Below are positions 18,051 to 27,282 of a DNA stretch of 64,000 nucleotides, piece by piece. The DNA lies in assembly GCF_001884235.1 (NCBI RefSeq), contig NZ_MAOI01000064.1, positions 42,593 through 106,592 of the forward strand. The letters run 5' to 3'. Under the pieces are notes generated by a model that saw only the letters and a list, made by a program, of their open reading frames with translations, was not told the DNA's origin and searched no databases. The stretch is from Bacillus paramycoides (GTDB taxonomy: Bacteria; Bacillota; Bacilli; Bacillales; Bacillaceae_G). Each line of letters opens with the position of its first letter. The first letter of the stretch is position 1. The translations under genes were made by a program, and so were the position numbers.

Positions 18051-18740
18051 TTGAAGAGAGTTTTACTAATTGAAGATGAAGTAAGTATTGCAGAATTACA
18101 GCGAGATTATTTAGAAATTCACGATTTTCAAGTTGATGTAGAGCATTCTGGAGAAACAGGCTTACAAATGGCTTTGCAGGAAGATTATGATTTAATTATT
18201 TTAGATATTATGCTTCCGAAGATGAATGGCTTCGAAATTTGCAAACAAATACGTGCTATAAAAGACATTCCTATTTTACTTGTTTCAGCAAAGAAAGAAG
18301 ATATAGATAAAATTCGCGGACTCGGATTAGGTGCGGATGATTATATAACGAAACCATTTAGTCCAAGTGAGTTAGTTGCAAGAGTTAAAGCACATATTTC
18401 TCGTTATGAAAGATTATCAGGAAATATAAATAAGCAACGTGATACGTTATACATTCACGGAATTTCTATAGATCAGCGAGCGAGGAAAGTTTCTATCAAT
18501 AATGAAGAAGTTGCGTTTACAACGAAGGAATTTGATTTATTAACATTTTTTGTAATGCATCCAAATCAAGTGTTAAATAAAGAACAGTTATTTGAACGTA
18601 TTTGGGGATTAGATTCAGCTGGTGATTTAGCAACAGTTGTTGTTCATATTAGAAAGTTACGTGAAAAAATTGAAAGAGATCCTGCTCATCCGCAATATAT
18701 TGAAACAGTGTGGGGAGCTGGTTATCGTTTTAACGTGTAG
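18051..18740 (+). CDS. OmpR-family response regulator
   Basis: 229 residues: a receiver domain with the phospho-Asp in LIILDIMLPKMNG (about residue 51), the conserved Lys in DDYITKPFSPSE, and a C-terminal winged helix (FTTKEFDLLTFFVMHPNQVL, GAGYRFNV). The ORF is open from 17949 inside the kinase gene; TTG at 18051 gives the usual start MKRVLLIEDE and follows the kinase stop at 18049, with GTG 18042 as an alternative. Cotranscribed with the kinase and its obvious partner. Confidence 0.92.
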   Translation: MKRVLLIEDEVSIAELQRDYLEIHDFQVDVEHSGETGLQMALQEDYDLIILDIMLPKMNGFEICKQIRAIKDIPILLVSAKKEDIDKIRGLGLGADDYITKPFSPSELVARVKAHISRYERLSGNINKQRDTLYIHGISIDQRARKVSINNEEVAFTTKEFDLLTFFVMHPNQVLNKEQLFERIWGLDSAGDLATVVVHIRKLREKIERDPAHPQYIETVWGAGYRFNV

Positions 18741-18742
18741 TG

Positions 18743-18774
18743 AACCTGTCGAATTGTTGACAGGTTTTTTTTAT
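18743..18774 (+). terminator. Two-component operon terminator
   Basis: AACCTGTC-8-nt loop-GACAGGTT followed by eight T. Confidence 0.9.
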
Positions 18775-18916
18775 TAGAAAAAATGAGATTAAAAATATAT
18801 TATCTTTATTTTATCTTTTTTTAATAATTTATTTATAGGCAATTTATACCCGCTATTTATTATTAATATCACAGGAAGCAATGAAAATATTGATCATAAA
18901 TTTGGAGGGTATAGAG

Positions 18917-20002
18917 ATGAAAAAAATGAAATTTTTAGTACCAGCAGTAATTGGATTTACAGTGCTTGTAACGGGATGCGCGCAAGGTGAAACGAAGGCG
19001 GAATCAAAACAAGCAACGAAGCAAGAGGCAAAGAAAGAGAAGAAAAAACAACAAGCCCAAATTACGAAACTAGAGCCATTAAACGCAATGACATTACAAT
19101 TAACGTTTTCTAAACCTTTATCAGAAGAGGAAGTGAAATTAGAAAACTTAGATGCAATTAAGAAAAACTTCGTGTTTAGTAATGGCCTGGAAATTGTGAA
19201 TGTACCGAGACTAAAAACAGGGGCAACGAGTACATATATCGTACCTGTAATGGTGCAAAAACCAGGTGAAAAATATACGTTAAGTTATAAGGGTGGAAAA
19301 AAGGAAAAATTTGAAGGAAGTTCGGAAAAGATTAATGTCCGCCAAGCGAAGCAAGTGACAAATGATACGTTTGAAATTGAATCATTTTTAGAAGATGGTG
19401 TGACGGATTATGCAAATGTTATTGAAGCGTATAAAGCAGGAAGAGGTAATCAAGCCTTCCAATTAGATGATGAAAATAAAGATAAAGACGGTAAAAAATA
19501 TCAAATAATTTCTTCACTTCGTGATAGAAAACTAACGATTACAGCAAGTTCAGGTGAAAAAATTGAAGTTGGATATGTTCCGTTTACACAAGCTGCAGAT
19601 GGTAGACAAGCACCTAAATTCCGATTACCTGCGGGTCAAACGTTGAAACCAGGAACAGAGTACACAATTACATCTGATTGGGCAACAGTTAAAAATCCGA
19701 AATTTACTGCTTCGTCTATCGCTCCGTTAGTAATTCAAAGTGCAGAAGCAATAGATAATAAATCCATTCAAGTTACATTAGACAAAGATCCGAGCATGGA
19801 ACTTTTTGCTGGTAGAAAAGTAGAATTACAAAGTGAAGACGGAAATAAAATAGAAGCACAATATCGTTTTAGCTCTCGAAAAGGTGCAGTAGGAATCTTT
19901 GATTTACAAAACGGCGCAACTCTGCAACAAGGGATGAAGTATACAGTTGTACCAATGGGAGGCTGGGCGACTGGCGAACAAGTTACATTTGTAGGGAAAT
20001 AA
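18917..20002 (+). CDS. Secreted lipoprotein with Ig-like/beta-rich repeats
   Basis: 361 residues with a lipobox (LVTGCAQ, Cys about 20), a Lys/Glu/Gln-rich linker (22-45), then beta-rich stretches that resemble the Ig-like domains of Bacillus S-layer and cell-wall proteins (repeating ITKLEPLNAMTLQLTFSKPL- and IQSAEAIDNKSIQVTLDKDP-type blocks). The ORF is open from 18881, but GGAGGG at 18903-18908 fits the ATG at 18917. Probably a surface lipoprotein; possibly linked to the upstream two-component system. Function unknown. Confidence 0.7.
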   Translation: MKKMKFLVPAVIGFTVLVTGCAQGETKAESKQATKQEAKKEKKKQQAQITKLEPLNAMTLQLTFSKPLSEEEVKLENLDAIKKNFVFSNGLEIVNVPRLKTGATSTYIVPVMVQKPGEKYTLSYKGGKKEKFEGSSEKINVRQAKQVTNDTFEIESFLEDGVTDYANVIEAYKAGRGNQAFQLDDENKDKDGKKYQIISSLRDRKLTITASSGEKIEVGYVPFTQAADGRQAPKFRLPAGQTLKPGTEYTITSDWATVKNPKFTASSIAPLVIQSAEAIDNKSIQVTLDKDPSMELFAGRKVELQSEDGNKIEAQYRFSSRKGAVGIFDLQNGATLQQGMKYTVVPMGGWATGEQVTFVGK

Positions 20003-20009
20003 AATATGA

Positions 20010-20044
20010 AAAAAGTAGCAGGTTTAGTACCTGCTACTTTTTTG
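20010..20044. terminator. Bidirectional terminator inside the next gene's 3' end
   Basis: AAAAGTAGCAGG-tttagta-CCTGCTACTTTTTT. It covers the last codons of the convergent hydrolase gene, whose stop is at 20024. Confidence 0.88.
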
Positions 20045-20881
20045 GTGTAACGATTTATAAAACTCTTGAATAGTAGAAGTAAACTTAGTGACTTCTTCTA
20101 AAAAAGGATAATGATTACTATGCTCAAATGGAACGAAGATAGAATTAGGCATACCCTCATGCATCTCGATAGAGTATTGAATAGGACACTGCGCATCGTG
20201 CCTTCCGCAAACAATAAGCGTCTTTGTTTGGATAGAAGGTAGGTACTCTCTCAAATCAAATGAAGGATATTCTTGAGAGAAAGCATTCATCCGGCTGGCG
20301 GACATTGTTTTTTGGATTGGTTTACAAAAATAAGAGTTATAGTTTTCGGGTTTGTATAAAGATAATTTTGTTCGTTTAGTAGATAATTCTTTTCTTTCTT
20401 CATTTGTAAGATGGGGGCTTTTTAAGTTCTCGATAAGCTCTTGCATATAATGAAACTGTGGGTGTGCTGGGTGATAAATACAAAATGATGTTTCGGTATA
20501 GTTACTGGCTGAAGCTCCAACGATAACTAATGATTGCAAGGAATTTGGGTATGTAATCGCGTATAGAAGTCCAAGCATACCGCCTGTTGAATGACCAGCG
20601 AAATGCCATATAGGAAGTTGTAAAGCTTCTTTTATCGCTTCTAAGTCATGAATTGTTTCGATCATACTTAATTCGTTTTCTGACTGTGCTTTTACAGAGT
20701 GACCGACGTCTCGTAAATTAATGAGGAATACACGATGTGTAGAAGTGAAAACATCTGCAAAGTAATCGCCAGTTTCATTAAATTGTGAATAGTGATGTGT
20801 AATGCAAAGTGGTTCACCATTTCCTTTTATAAAGAGTTCGAATGTACCGCGTTTTGTATTGATTATTTGTTGTTTCCACAT
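20024..20881 (-). CDS. Alpha/beta hydrolase
   Basis: 285 residues with the alpha/beta hydrolase order: oxyanion region ITHHYSQFNETG, nucleophile elbow FAGHSTGGMLG (Ser about residue 100), acid Asp in CGRHDAQCP (about 233) and His in FEHSNHYPFLE (about 260). The ORF is open to 20902, but the ATG at 20881 has the better ribosome site (AAAGGT). Substrate unknown. Its 3' end doubles as the terminator shared with the lipoprotein gene. Confidence 0.87.
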   Translation of the reverse strand: MWKQQIINTKRGTFELFIKGNGEPLCITHHYSQFNETGDYFADVFTSTHRVFLINLRDVGHSVKAQSENELSMIETIHDLEAIKEALQLPIWHFAGHSTGGMLGLLYAITYPNSLQSLVIVGASASNYTETSFCIYHPAHPQFHYMQELIENLKSPHLTNEERKELSTKRTKLSLYKPENYNSYFCKPIQKTMSASRMNAFSQEYPSFDLREYLPSIQTKTLIVCGRHDAQCPIQYSIEMHEGMPNSIFVPFEHSNHYPFLEEVTKFTSTIQEFYKSLHQKSSRY

Positions 20882-20932
20882 AATATCACTACCTTTTCTC
20901 ATTAGAGGTGGGATAGTCCGTTAGTAAACGAA

Positions 20933-20995
20933 AATATATCATCGATTTTTAGGATATATCGATTTACCGACAGTAATCGACAATAAGACAATAAT
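20933..20995 (+). repeat. ATATATCGAC-type short repeat cluster, copy 1
   Basis: Two units of a roughly 20-bp repeat that begins ATATATC(G/A) and ends with TTACCGACA and ATCGACAAT. Related clusters lie at 44016-44104 (opposite orientation) and 47993-48068. Confidence 0.7.
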
Positions 20996-21010
20996 AGTAA
21001 CGCATATTAA

Positions 21011-21042
21011 GAGGAGGCTGTTTAAAAACGAGCCTCCTTTCT
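21011..21042. terminator. Hairpin after acuC
   Basis: GAGGAGGCT...AGCCTCCTTTC inverted repeat 4 bp beyond the acuC stop. The T-run is better on the + strand, so its use as the acu terminator is likely but not clean. Confidence 0.6.
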
Positions 21043-21045
21043 GTT

Positions 21046-22212
21046 TTAATACAAAGATTTTTTCATATTATTCCGAATAATTTCAAGGGATTTCGCTACA
21101 GTTAATGCGTTTTTTTCTTCAATTTCAAGTTTCCGAGGGATAGGTTTATACATGTTGTCTGGATCTTCCCATGTGAGGGGAAGTTCAGTTTCTGCTTGTC
21201 CTTTCCAAGCATCAATCCATTCTGGAGGGAGATAACCTGAGATGTTTTGGATGTTGTTCATTTCGAGCCAAATGAGTGCCCAAGCTCTTGGTACGACGCG
21301 CCATAAGTCGTAGCCACCGCCGCCGACAGCAATCCAGCGACCGTCGCAATATTCATTAGCAATTTCACGAGCGAGCTTCGGTATTTCGCGATAAATGTTC
21401 ATCGTTGCGCAAAGGTGTGTAAGTGGATCGTAATAATGTGCATCGGCTCCGTTTTGCGTTAAAATAATATCCGGTTTAAAGTATGCTGCAACTTCTTTTA
21501 CAACAGTTCGATATGATTCTAGAAAGGATTTATCTTCCGTAAAGGCATCGAGCGGAACGTTAAAAGAGTAACTATAGCCATTTCCTTGTCCACGTTCATT
21601 CACAGCACCAGTTCCAGGAAATAAATAACGCCCAGTTTCATGTAATGAAATGGTGCATACGTTAGGGTCGTCGTAAAATGACCATTGTACACCATCACCG
21701 TGATGAGCATCTGTATCAATATATAAAACGCGTAAACCGTATTTCTTCTGAATATATTTCATTGCGATAGAGCTATCGTTATAAATGCAAAAGCCAGATG
21801 CTTTGCCGCGAAAGCCATGATGTAAGCCGCCGCCTAAATTAAGTGCATGTTTCACTTTTCCGGAAAGAACAGCATCTACAGCTGTTAACGTACCGCCAAC
21901 GAGTAATGCGCTTGCTTCATGCATATTTGGGAACATCGGTGTATCTTCTGTTCCGAGCCCATATGTCATAGCAATTGATTTTTCTAACTTTCCTTCTCCA
22001 GCAAGTTTTACCGCATTTATGTACTCTTCTGTATGAATGAATGCAATTTCCTCATCTGTAGCCATTCTTGGTGGAATGACTTGAGAAGGGGAGATAAAAC
22101 CACTTTTTTGTAATAAATCGTACGTAAGTGTGACGCGCAGTTGGTTAAAAGGATGTTCAGGGCTAAAAGAATAGCCCCGAAAGTCATCCGAATAAATGAA
22201 GGCGCTATTCAT
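21046..22212 (-). CDS. acuC: AcuC, class I HDAC-like deacetylase
   Basis: 388 residues of the arginase/deacetylase fold. Zinc and catalytic residues lie in HHGFRGKASGFCIYND (His-His pair, about 140), DTDAHHGDGVQ (about 174) and QNGADAHYYDPL (about 255). In B. subtilis AcuC removes the acetyl group that AcuA puts on acetyl-CoA synthetase, which reactivates it. The chosen ATG overlaps the acuB stop as ATGA; an upstream in-frame ATG at 22239 would lie inside acuB. Third gene of acuABC. Confidence 0.95.
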   Translation of the reverse strand: MNSAFIYSDDFRGYSFSPEHPFNQLRVTLTYDLLQKSGFISPSQVIPPRMATDEEIAFIHTEEYINAVKLAGEGKLEKSIAMTYGLGTEDTPMFPNMHEASALLVGGTLTAVDAVLSGKVKHALNLGGGLHHGFRGKASGFCIYNDSSIAMKYIQKKYGLRVLYIDTDAHHGDGVQWSFYDDPNVCTISLHETGRYLFPGTGAVNERGQGNGYSYSFNVPLDAFTEDKSFLESYRTVVKEVAAYFKPDIILTQNGADAHYYDPLTHLCATMNIYREIPKLAREIANEYCDGRWIAVGGGGYDLWRVVPRAWALIWLEMNNIQNISGYLPPEWIDAWKGQAETELPLTWEDPDNMYKPIPRKLEIEEKNALTVAKSLEIIRNNMKKSLY

Positions 22213-22853
22213 GCTTGCATCCCCATTATGTTCGGCCATAAAACGCGATAGCCTTCTGTTTCAAGTGCTTCAATCACCCTTAAAGGATTCATCGTTTGAA
22301 TGCGGAAAACAAGTACTTTATCATTCTCATCTTTTGCTGGATAGACGAGAACGCTCACAATATTGATTTGTAAATCGCTAAAAATAGCAACTACCTTTCC
22401 GAGAATACCAGGTTCATTCTTCACTTGAATTTCAATTTGCGAACTAGGCTGATGTGCCCCTGTTAATTTCACTAATGTGTGTAGTACTGTAGATTCGGAA
22501 ATAATTCCTACTAGCTTTCCAGCCTTTGTAACAGGGAGACAGCCAATTTTATTTTCAAAAAATAAAGTAGCAATTTCCTCAACGAAATCAAGAGGATGGC
22601 AAGTCATGACAGGGTGTTTCATAATAAGTTCGAGCGGTTGTTTCAGCATATCGAGTGAAACTTGTTCATCAAGAATTGATGGACTTGCATCTCTTACATC
22701 TCGATCAGAAATAATACCTACAACGTGATTATTTTGATCGACAATTGGAATGTGCCGAATACCTTTCGTACGTATAGTTCGGATTGCTGTTTCGATTGTA
22801 TCATCTGGATGCAATGTTACTACATTTTGATTCATAATTTCTTCTACAATCAT
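22209..22853 (-). CDS. acuB: AcuB, CBS-ACT domain protein
   Basis: 214 residues: two CBS motifs (residues 1-60 and 75-130; LHPDDTIETAIRTIRTKGIR and MTCHPLDFVEEIATLFFENK) and a C-terminal ACT domain (about 138-205; EIQVKNEPGILGKVVAIFSD). A probable adenylate sensor in the acetate/acetoin control operon; its biochemical role is less clear than that of AcuA or AcuC. Between acuA and acuC on the same strand, overlapping acuC by 4 bp. Confidence 0.93.
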   Translation of the reverse strand: MIVEEIMNQNVVTLHPDDTIETAIRTIRTKGIRHIPIVDQNNHVVGIISDRDVRDASPSILDEQVSLDMLKQPLELIMKHPVMTCHPLDFVEEIATLFFENKIGCLPVTKAGKLVGIISESTVLHTLVKLTGAHQPSSQIEIQVKNEPGILGKVVAIFSDLQINIVSVLVYPAKDENDKVLVFRIQTMNPLRVIEALETEGYRVLWPNIMGMQA

Positions 22854-22870
22854 TCCAGTTGCCCCCTTTA

Positions 22871-23503
22871 TTAATACATAAAACGATTGTGAAAACGTAG
22901 ACGATCGAATGCTTGAATGGAATCCGTATCGACGCGCTTACCGATGCGAACCATTAAACAGTTAGCGGGGTGTGAACAAATTTCAGGATCGTCTGTAGCC
23001 ATCCATTGTAAACCACCGGCATTCATCATTTTTTCCATTACTTTTCGGTATTCCCAAACATTTAAGCCTGTTTGTTTTAAATCCCAGTGCCAATAATATT
23101 CAGTCGTTAATATAATGTAATCTTCCATATGATCGTCCATCATTGAAACTTCTAATAAGTTTTTTCCGACAGAGCACCCGCGAAAGGCTGGGACAACTTC
23201 AATCGCCCCAAGTTCAATTAAGTTTTCAATCTTTCCTTCTGACCATCGCTCGAGCGGATCAGGATATAAGTATGTAACATATCCAACGATCATTTGGTCA
23301 TGTCTAGCAATAATGAGACGAGCTTCTGGTAATTTAGAAATTTCGACAATTGCTTTATATTGCTGCTCGGCAGGGCGAAATGCAACTAAGTCTGGATGAA
23401 ATTCATACATTTCAAGATTATGTGTAGAGACAGGACCTTCAATAATTAAAGTTCCTTTCGCTGTTTTTAAGTTTCTGGCATTATATATTTTTTTATGAAT
23501 CAA
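22871..23503 (-). CDS. acuA: AcuA, protein acetyltransferase acting on AcsA
   Basis: 210-residue GNAT enzyme that in B. subtilis acetylates AcsA Lys549 and shuts it down. Acetyl-CoA region: IENLIELGAIEVVPAFRGCS, with GKNLLEVSM following. The ORF opens at GTG 23518, but these GTGs are part of the ribosome site (AAGGTGGTGA); TTG at 23503 lies 8 nt after it and gives 210 residues, the B. subtilis length. Divergent from its target gene acsA, from which it is separated by 176 bp. Confidence 0.93.
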   Translation of the reverse strand: MIHKKIYNARNLKTAKGTLIIEGPVSTHNLEMYEFHPDLVAFRPAEQQYKAIVEISKLPEARLIIARHDQMIVGYVTYLYPDPLERWSEGKIENLIELGAIEVVPAFRGCSVGKNLLEVSMMDDHMEDYIILTTEYYWHWDLKQTGLNVWEYRKVMEKMMNAGGLQWMATDDPEICSHPANCLMVRIGKRVDTDSIQAFDRLRFHNRFMY

Positions 23504-23610
23504 TGTATTGCTCACCACCTTGAGGGTTTGTGAATCTATTAATATCGTACTTTATAATATATGCGATGTGAATCGAATTTTGTCATTAAAAATTTGTCTA
23601 AAAATCAACA

Positions 23611-23625
23611 AATATACTGAAAATT
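23611..23625 (+). promoter_or_regulatory. CodY-box-like site upstream of acsA
   Basis: AATATACTGAAAATT matches 12 of 15 positions of the CodY consensus AATTTTCWGAAAATT. It overlaps the -35 region of a probable promoter whose -10 is a perfect TATAAT at 23640-23645. acsA is a CodY and CcpA target in B. subtilis, which makes the site plausible. Confidence 0.45.
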
Positions 23626-23679
23626 TTAAATAATATCATTATAATAGATAATAGAATACATAGGAGGGGGATGTAAAGT

Positions 23680-25398
23680 ATGAAAGTAGAAACGCTTCCT
23701 GTCATTAAAGGGGAAAATAATTTGCCGAATTATGAAGAGGCATACGCAAATTTTAACTGGGAAGAGGTTAATAAAAATTTTACTTGGAATGAAACAGGCC
23801 GAGTGAATATGGCGTATGAGGCAATTGATAAGCATGCGAAATCCGATCGAAAGAATAAAGTAGCGCTTTATTATCAAGATGGATCGCGAAAAGAGAAATA
23901 TACATTTAAGGAAATGAAGGATTTTTCTAATAAAGCAGGAAATGTCCTGAAAAACTATGGCGATGTTGAGAAAGGCGATCGCGTTTTTATTTTTATGCCG
24001 CGTTCCCCAGAATTATATTTTGCACTTCTTGGTGCAGTGAAATTAGGGGCTATTGTTGGACCGCTATTTGAAGCGTTTATGGAAGGTGCAGTTCGCGACC
24101 GCTTAGAAGATAGCGAAGCAAAGGTGTTAATTACAACTCCTGAATTGTTAGAGCGCGTACCATTAAATGATTTACCTGCTTTAAAAACAGTCTTCCTTGT
24201 TGGAGACAATGTAGAAGAAGGCGGTAAAACTGTAGCGTTCAATCCTTTATTTGAACAAGCTTCAAAAGAATTACATATCGAATGGTTAGGCCGTGAAGAC
24301 GGTTTAATTCTTCATTACACATCTGGTTCTACTGGTAAGCCAAAAGGTGTGCTTCATGCGCAAAACGCAATGGTTCAGCACTATCAAACGGCGAAGTGGG
24401 TATTAGATTTAAAAGAAGATGACGTATATTGGTGTACAGCTGACCCGGGCTGGGTAACTGGAACAGCTTACGGTATTTTTGCACCGTGGTTAGTGGGGGC
24501 ATCAAATGTTATTTTAGGTGGACGCTTTAGTCCAGAAGCGTGGTACGAAGCGTTACAAGATTACGGTGTAACAGTTTGGTATAGCGCACCAACAGCGTTC
24601 CGTATGTTAATGGGAGCTGGACAAGATGCAATTAAAAAATATGATTTATCACAAGTTCGTCACGTATTAAGCGTTGGTGAGCCGTTAAATCCAGAAGTAA
24701 TTCGCTGGGGGATGAATGCATTTGGACTTCGTATTCATGATACGTGGTGGATGACAGAAACAGGTGGACAAGTTATTTGTAACTATCCTTGTATGGAAAT
24801 CCGTCCAGGTTCAATGGGTAAACCAATTCCAGGTGTGAAAGCAGCGATTGTTGATAATGAAGGAAATGAAGTGCCTCCATACACAATGGGTAACTTAGCA
24901 ATTGCAAAAGGTTGGCCATCTATGATGCGTGCGGTTTGGAACAACCCGCAAAAATATGAGTCTTACTTCATGCCGGGAGATTGGTACGTATCAGGTGACT
25001 CTGCATATATGGATGAAGACGGATACTTCTGGTTCCAAGGGCGCATTGATGATGTCATTATGACGTCAGGAGAGCGAGTGGGTCCGTTTGAAGTAGAAAG
25101 TAAATTAATCGAGCATGCTGCTGTTGCAGAAGCTGGTGTAATTGGTATTCCGGATCCAGTTCGCGGAGAAATTATTAAAGCATTTATCGCGCTTCGTGCA
25201 GGATACGAACCATCTGAAGAATTAAAAGAAGAAATTCGTCAATTTGTAAAGAAAGGCCTAGCAGCTCATGCAGCGCCACGACAAATTGAATTTAGAGATA
25301 AACTACCGAAAACGAGAAGTGGTAAAATTATGCGCCGCGTATTAAAAGCGTGGGAGCTGAATTTACCGACAGGCGATTTATCGACGATGGAAGATTAA
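23680..25398 (+). CDS. acsA: Acetyl-CoA synthetase AcsA
   Basis: 572-residue AMP-forming synthetase that activates acetate to acetyl-CoA. The ATP/AMP motif is LHYTSGSTGKPKGV (about residue 210), with WWMTETGG near 350 and the hinge YMDEDGYFWFQGRIDD near 445. The C-terminal PKTRSGKIMRR places the lysine at residue 549, the residue acetylated by AcuA in B. subtilis. A GGAGGGGG site precedes the ATG. It is divergent from acuABC, so enzyme and modifiers share a control region. Confidence 0.97.
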   Translation: MKVETLPVIKGENNLPNYEEAYANFNWEEVNKNFTWNETGRVNMAYEAIDKHAKSDRKNKVALYYQDGSRKEKYTFKEMKDFSNKAGNVLKNYGDVEKGDRVFIFMPRSPELYFALLGAVKLGAIVGPLFEAFMEGAVRDRLEDSEAKVLITTPELLERVPLNDLPALKTVFLVGDNVEEGGKTVAFNPLFEQASKELHIEWLGREDGLILHYTSGSTGKPKGVLHAQNAMVQHYQTAKWVLDLKEDDVYWCTADPGWVTGTAYGIFAPWLVGASNVILGGRFSPEAWYEALQDYGVTVWYSAPTAFRMLMGAGQDAIKKYDLSQVRHVLSVGEPLNPEVIRWGMNAFGLRIHDTWWMTETGGQVICNYPCMEIRPGSMGKPIPGVKAAIVDNEGNEVPPYTMGNLAIAKGWPSMMRAVWNNPQKYESYFMPGDWYVSGDSAYMDEDGYFWFQGRIDDVIMTSGERVGPFEVESKLIEHAAVAEAGVIGIPDPVRGEIIKAFIALRAGYEPSEELKEEIRQFVKKGLAAHAAPRQIEFRDKLPKTRSGKIMRRVLKAWELNLPTGDLSTMED

Positions 25399-25448
25399 AG
25401 AATATTTAAATGTAAGTATTATCGTGGTTTGAAATTTTAAAAATAGAG

Positions 25449-25495
25449 GGTAAGCAACATATTAGTTATGCTTAATATGTTTGCTTACCTTTTTC
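25449..25495 (+). terminator. acsA terminator
   Basis: Long hairpin GGTAAGCAACATATTA / TTAATATGTTTGCTTACC with a one-base bulge, followed by five T. Confidence 0.9.
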
Positions 25496-25550
25496 AATGC
25501 GATTGTAGATTTAAAATATAGAATAATTAACATAGCAGGAGGAGAAATAC

Positions 25551-26015
25551 GTGATTACACTAAAGCCTATGAACCAAGAGGAGTTTCAGCGTTATTGTGA
25601 GTATGCGATTGATGATTATGCAAAAGATAAAGTTGCTGCTGGAAATTGGAGTGAAGATGAAGCAGTTAACTTGTCCAAAATAGAATTTAACCGGTTGTTA
25701 CCAAAAGGTGAAAAAACTGAGTGCAATTACTTATACTCTATCTTTCATGACCAATATCTAGTTGGAATGATTTGGATTGCGCAACAAGCACCTACAAATA
25801 ATGAAGAAGGTTTTATTTATGATTTTATTATTTTTGAGCAATATCAAGGATTAGGGTATGGTAAGAAAGCAATGAAAGAAATTGAAATGATTGCTAAAGA
25901 ATTAGGAATGAAAAAAATTGGACTTCATGTTTTTGGTCATAACAAAGTTGCCCGTGGGTTATATGAAAAGTTAGGCTATGAAATTACGAATATAACAATG
26001 ACAAAATCCATTTAA
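25551..26015 (+). CDS. GNAT N-acetyltransferase
   Basis: 154 residues. C-terminal GNAT core: IIFEQYQGLGYGKKAMKEIE (acetyl-CoA loop QGLGYG near residue 103) and the GLHVFGHNKVARGLYEKLGY motif. GTG start after GGAGGAG. Substrate not inferable. Monocistronic. Confidence 0.87.
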   Translation: MITLKPMNQEEFQRYCEYAIDDYAKDKVAAGNWSEDEAVNLSKIEFNRLLPKGEKTECNYLYSIFHDQYLVGMIWIAQQAPTNNEEGFIYDFIIFEQYQGLGYGKKAMKEIEMIAKELGMKKIGLHVFGHNKVARGLYEKLGYEITNITMTKSI

Positions 26016-26110
26016 GAAAGCTATTTATAAGTGTTTAATGGGAACTTCCTATAAAACAGTTGGCTTTCGTTATTTAATTTGATGCTGAAAAGAACCGGAT
26101 TTTTTATGAA

Positions 26111-26146
26111 AGAAAGAGTGTGTTTGAAGCACACTCTTTCTTTTTG
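26111..26146 (+). terminator. Terminator upstream of maa
   Basis: AGAAAGAGTGTG-tttgaag-CACACTCTTTCTTTTT, about 95 bp after the GNAT gene. Confidence 0.88.
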
Positions 26147-26201
26147 TGTGCTATTATAATAACGGGAAACTTATATATACGAGTTTGAAGGGGAGGATAT
26201 T

Positions 26202-26759
26202 ATGAGAACAGAAAAAGAAAAGATGATACAAGGGGAAATGTACATACCAGCTGATCCAGTTTTAGTACAAGACAGGGAGCAAGCACGCATATTAACGAGA
26301 AAATTAAATGATACGCCAGAAGTGCAATTAAAAGAGCGTAGCGAAATTGTAAAAGAACTATTCGGAACGACAGGAGATAATATTCATCTTGAATCTTCTT
26401 TTAGATGTGATTACGGCTATAACATTCATGTTGGCGAAAACTTTTACGCGAACTTTGACTGTACGATTTTAGACGTATGCCCAGTTACAATTGGAGTGAA
26501 CTGTATGTTAGCTCCAGGTGTCCACATTTATACAGCGACACATCCACTTGATCCAGTAGAACGCATAAGCGGGTCTGAATACGGAAAACCAGTTACAATT
26601 GGCGATAACGTATGGATTGGCGGAAGAGCGATTATTAATCCAGGTGTAACAATTGGGGACAATGCGGTTATCGCATCTGGCGCTGTTGTAACGAAAGATG
26701 TGCCGAATAATGTGGTAGTTGGCGGGAATCCTGCAAAAATTATTAAAAAAATAAAATAA
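26202..26759 (+). CDS. maa: Maltose O-acetyltransferase-type hexapeptide enzyme
   Basis: 185 residues: an N-terminal Mac domain ([20 protein letters not shown]), then left-handed beta-helix hexapeptide repeats ([42 protein letters not shown]). Acetylates sugars from acetyl-CoA, with the catalytic His in TATHPLDP near residue 113. The length and both domains match Maa/LacA. Physiological sugar unknown. Confidence 0.9.
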   Translation: MRTEKEKMIQGEMYIPADPVLVQDREQARILTRKLNDTPEVQLKERSEIVKELFGTTGDNIHLESSFRCDYGYNIHVGENFYANFDCTILDVCPVTIGVNCMLAPGVHIYTATHPLDPVERISGSEYGKPVTIGDNVWIGGRAIINPGVTIGDNAVIASGAVVTKDVPNNVVVGGNPAKIIKKIK

Positions 26760-26826
26760 TATTTGAACGAAGCGTCTTCCTCGTCTGTATACATTTATGA
26801 AAGAATAGATGAGGGAGGCTTTTTAT

Positions 26827-27282
26827 ATGTCTAATAAATTACTTCTTACTTTTGTTTTAGTTGGAATTATAGTTGTATTTTCTTGTGGAATGTTCTTGCC
26901 AATGCCAATTGGATTTAAAGTTTCAATGTTTACAGCTGGAGTCATGATGAGTGTTATGTTTTCAATCATTATTCCGTTTGATAGAAAATATATAGTACGG
27001 AAAAAAGGATATAAAATCGATTTTACCAAAACAAAAGTGTATTTTCGCTGGAATGTATTCGATACTATTTCGGTCTGTCTTGCAGTGTATGCATGTGTAT
27101 GTGTGCAAGCATTAAATATTTTAGTTTCAAGCGGCCATACAATTCAAAACCCGTATGTTCAATTTTTTACGAATCAATCACAAGTATGGATTATTGTCGC
27201 AAGTGTATATTTAATTTCCCGAATTTCATTAACGTTAAAAGGAATAAAGGAGATCAAAAATCATGGCGCAGATTGGGATTGA
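26827..27282 (+). CDS. Integral membrane protein, first gene of a sigma-factor operon
   Basis: 151 residues with about four hydrophobic segments (6-24, 30-50, 78-100, 115-140). The ORF opens at ATG 26809, but that codon sits in GAGGGAGG, the ribosome site, so ATG 26827 is chosen. It overlaps the sigma-factor gene by 20 bp. Function unknown. Its position suggests a role in sensing or in the response of that sigma factor. Confidence 0.65.
   Translation: MSNKLLLTFVLVGIIVVFSCGMFLPMPIGFKVSMFTAGVMMSVMFSIIIPFDRKYIVRKKGYKIDFTKTKVYFRWNVFDTISVCLAVYACVCVQALNILVSSGHTIQNPYVQFFTNQSQVWIIVASVYLISRISLTLKGIKEIKNHGADWD

Noticed and set aside
23519-23679. cre site in the acuA-acsA region
   Set aside because: No sequence there matches the cre consensus well, although CcpA control is known in B. 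subtilis.
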